Source: Spirulina major PCC 6313
GTDB lineage: Bacteria > Cyanobacteriota > Cyanobacteriia > Cyanobacteriales > Spirulinaceae
Direction: 5' to 3'
Length of the DNA: 64,000 bases
Assembly: GCF_001890765.1 (NCBI RefSeq)
Contig: NZ_KV878783.1
Coordinates: 4,492,771 to 4,556,770, forward strand
Shown here one piece after another: positions 62,882 to 64,000 of this stretch; within the stretch, counting starts at the first letter, position 1, and each line of letters starts with the position of its first letter. The position numbers and the translations under genes are program-made. The notes under the pieces were generated by a model, which saw only the letters and a list, made by a program, of their open reading frames with translations, made no database searches and was not told the origin of the DNA.

Positions 62882-64000
62882 ATGGAACACCGCCCCCACG
62901 AAACCCTGATCACCCACCTCATTGAACCCATCGTGATCCTGCTGACGGGATGGTGTGGCGCGATCGTCCTCGTGGGGATTCTTCTGGATCGCGCCCATCG
63001 CTTAGGTGATCCGACCCTGTGGCGGTTCGGTGGGGGGGTGATCGGCGTGGGGAGTGCGATCGCCCTTTGGCATTATTGGCGCAATCATCCCCCCAGCATC
63101 ACCCCCCTTCGCCATGCCACCCACCCCGCCCGCCCCGCTGAAAAACTCTTTCTCCTCACCACCGCTGCGATCCTGGGGCTAAACCTGATCCTCTGCACCA
63201 TCCTCTATCCGTACAACGTTGATAGTGCCGCCTATCTCCTGCCCCGCGCCCTCTACTACATCCAACACCAAAGCACTGATTTTTTTGATGCCAACTATTG
63301 GGCCCAAATTACCCATCCGGTCTATGGGGCGTATTTGAACATTGCCGCTTGGATGCTGTTGGGCTGGGAACAGTCGGTGAATTTGGTTCAATATTTAGGC
63401 GGTGTGGGGGGCGCGGTGGCGATTATGGGGATTGCGTTGCAGTTGAGCGATCGCATCCTGCCCGCCCTCCTCGCCGGTGGTGTCTTTTTGAACCTAACCA
63501 TTGTCAACTTGCAAATGACCACCACCCAAGTGGAGTTATTAATGGGGGGATTGTTGGCCGGGGCGGTGTTCTTTGGCCTCCGGTGGGTTCAACGCCCGAC
63601 CCTCCGGTATGCTCTACCCACGGCCCTCTGTTTTGGTCTGGCTCTGGGGATGAAAAGCTCGGCCTTGCTCTACGGCCCCGCCTTGGTATTCTTGCTCCTG
63701 TGGTATCAGGGGCGATCGCTGCGTCGCCCCTTCCTCTGGACATTTTGCGCCGTTTTATTGGGCGTGCTGCTGATTGTCTTCGCGACCGCAGGCTATGCCC
63801 AAAACCTCCACCAGTTCGGCGACCCCATCGGCCCGGAACTCGTCTACACCGAACATTCCCTCCCTGACATTTCCCTCCCCCAACGGCTGCACCTCGGCTT
63901 GATCAACATGGTGCGCTACGGCTCGCAACTGATTTCCCTTGATGGTCTCCCGGCCTGGGGGTGGATTCACTCGATCCATTCTGGGTCACAACGCCTGTTC
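62882..64000 (+). CDS. polytopic membrane glycosyltransferase, 5' part
   Basis: The frame starts at the ATG at 62882 (MEHRPHETLITHLIE) and is still open at the right edge after 373 codons, so it is incomplete. Nine or more hydrophobic segments are visible (for example ILLTGWCGAIVLVGILL, LFLLTTAAILGLNLILCTI, LLLWYQG). The extracellular loop YNVDSAAYLLPRALYYIQHQSTDFFDANYWAQITHPVYGAY is of the type found in GT39/PMT- and ArnT-like enzymes, which use lipid-linked sugars. Family assignment is by topology and this loop. Substrate unknown. Confidence 0.75.
   Translation, partial: MEHRPHETLITHLIEPIVILLTGWCGAIVLVGILLDRAHRLGDPTLWRFGGGVIGVGSAIALWHYWRNHPPSITPLRHATHPARPAEKLFLLTTAAILGLNLILCTILYPYNVDSAAYLLPRALYYIQHQSTDFFDANYWAQITHPVYGAYLNIAAWMLLGWEQSVNLVQYLGGVGGAVAIMGIALQLSDRILPALLAGGVFLNLTIVNLQMTTTQVELLMGGLLAGAVFFGLRWVQRPTLRYALPTALCFGLALGMKSSALLYGPALVFLLLWYQGRSLRRPFLWTFCAVLLGVLLIVFATAGYAQNLHQFGDPIGPELVYTEHSLPDISLPQRLHLGLINMVRYGSQLISLDGLPAWGWIHSIHSGSQRLF

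Overview
The window is cyanobacterial chromosome. The octamer GCGATCGC (HIP1) recurs throughout, and the gene content is typically cyanobacterial: PilJ-type and dCache histidine kinases, a kinase-GUN4 fusion, DUF928, DUF1517, CHASE2 proteins, a class III adenylate cyclase and an ergothioneine pair. A small secreted protein with two RGSGR pentapeptides (PatX-like, 4591-4848) points to a filamentous strain, because RGSGR/HetR signalling is tied to filamentous cyanobacteria. No hetR or nitrogen-fixation gene is visible, so heterocyst formation cannot be inferred.

Layout. 1-1450: end of an SH3-like gene, then a REP-associated transposase with four REP palindromes, one of them inside the transposase gene. 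1450-4900: zinc-ribbon membrane protein, leuS and the PatX-like gene. 4930-8725: a minus-strand polysaccharide block (two GT4 glycosyltransferases around an O-antigen-ligase-like membrane protein). 8960-13305: small cyanobacterial proteins, pyrB and a PAS histidine kinase. 13750-15420: CCA-adding enzyme and a small secreted protein. 15420-16266: repeat-rich gap. 16267-23803: secreted TPS/CHAT protein, DUF928 protein and CHASE2-GGDEF cyclase, all on one strand. 23839-32861: murJ, a PilJ-type kinase, holB, a cell-wall hydrolase, two receiver proteins and a DUF1517 protein.

33000-34480: a decayed insertion (integrase-like fragment and a broken IS4-family transposase) beside tRNA-Leu(GAG). 34590-38520: gltX, a ferredoxin-like protein, a LuxR-type regulator and an M28 peptidase. 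38521-41467: an IS200/IS605- or IscB-like remnant, a dCache histidine kinase and two miniature elements. 42100-51650: an accessory stretch with a DUF3800 gene between two near-identical 71-bp repeats, an antitoxin-like protein, a single-chain restriction-methylase without helicase, sdhA, a DNA methylase broken by an IS630 element, and an orphan AAA+ ATPase. 51776-64000: lysC, adenylate cyclase, a solute-binding lipoprotein, a GT10-like transferase, a kinase-GUN4 protein, egtC-egtB and the start of a membrane glycosyltransferase.

Recurrent themes are signal transduction (three histidine kinases with closely similar transmitter domains and different sensors, one cyclase sharing a sensor with one of them, one diguanylate cyclase, two receiver-only proteins and one receiver-HTH regulator), cell-surface functions, and many small palindromic repeats. 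In two places the end of a small element supplies the stop codon of a neighbouring gene.
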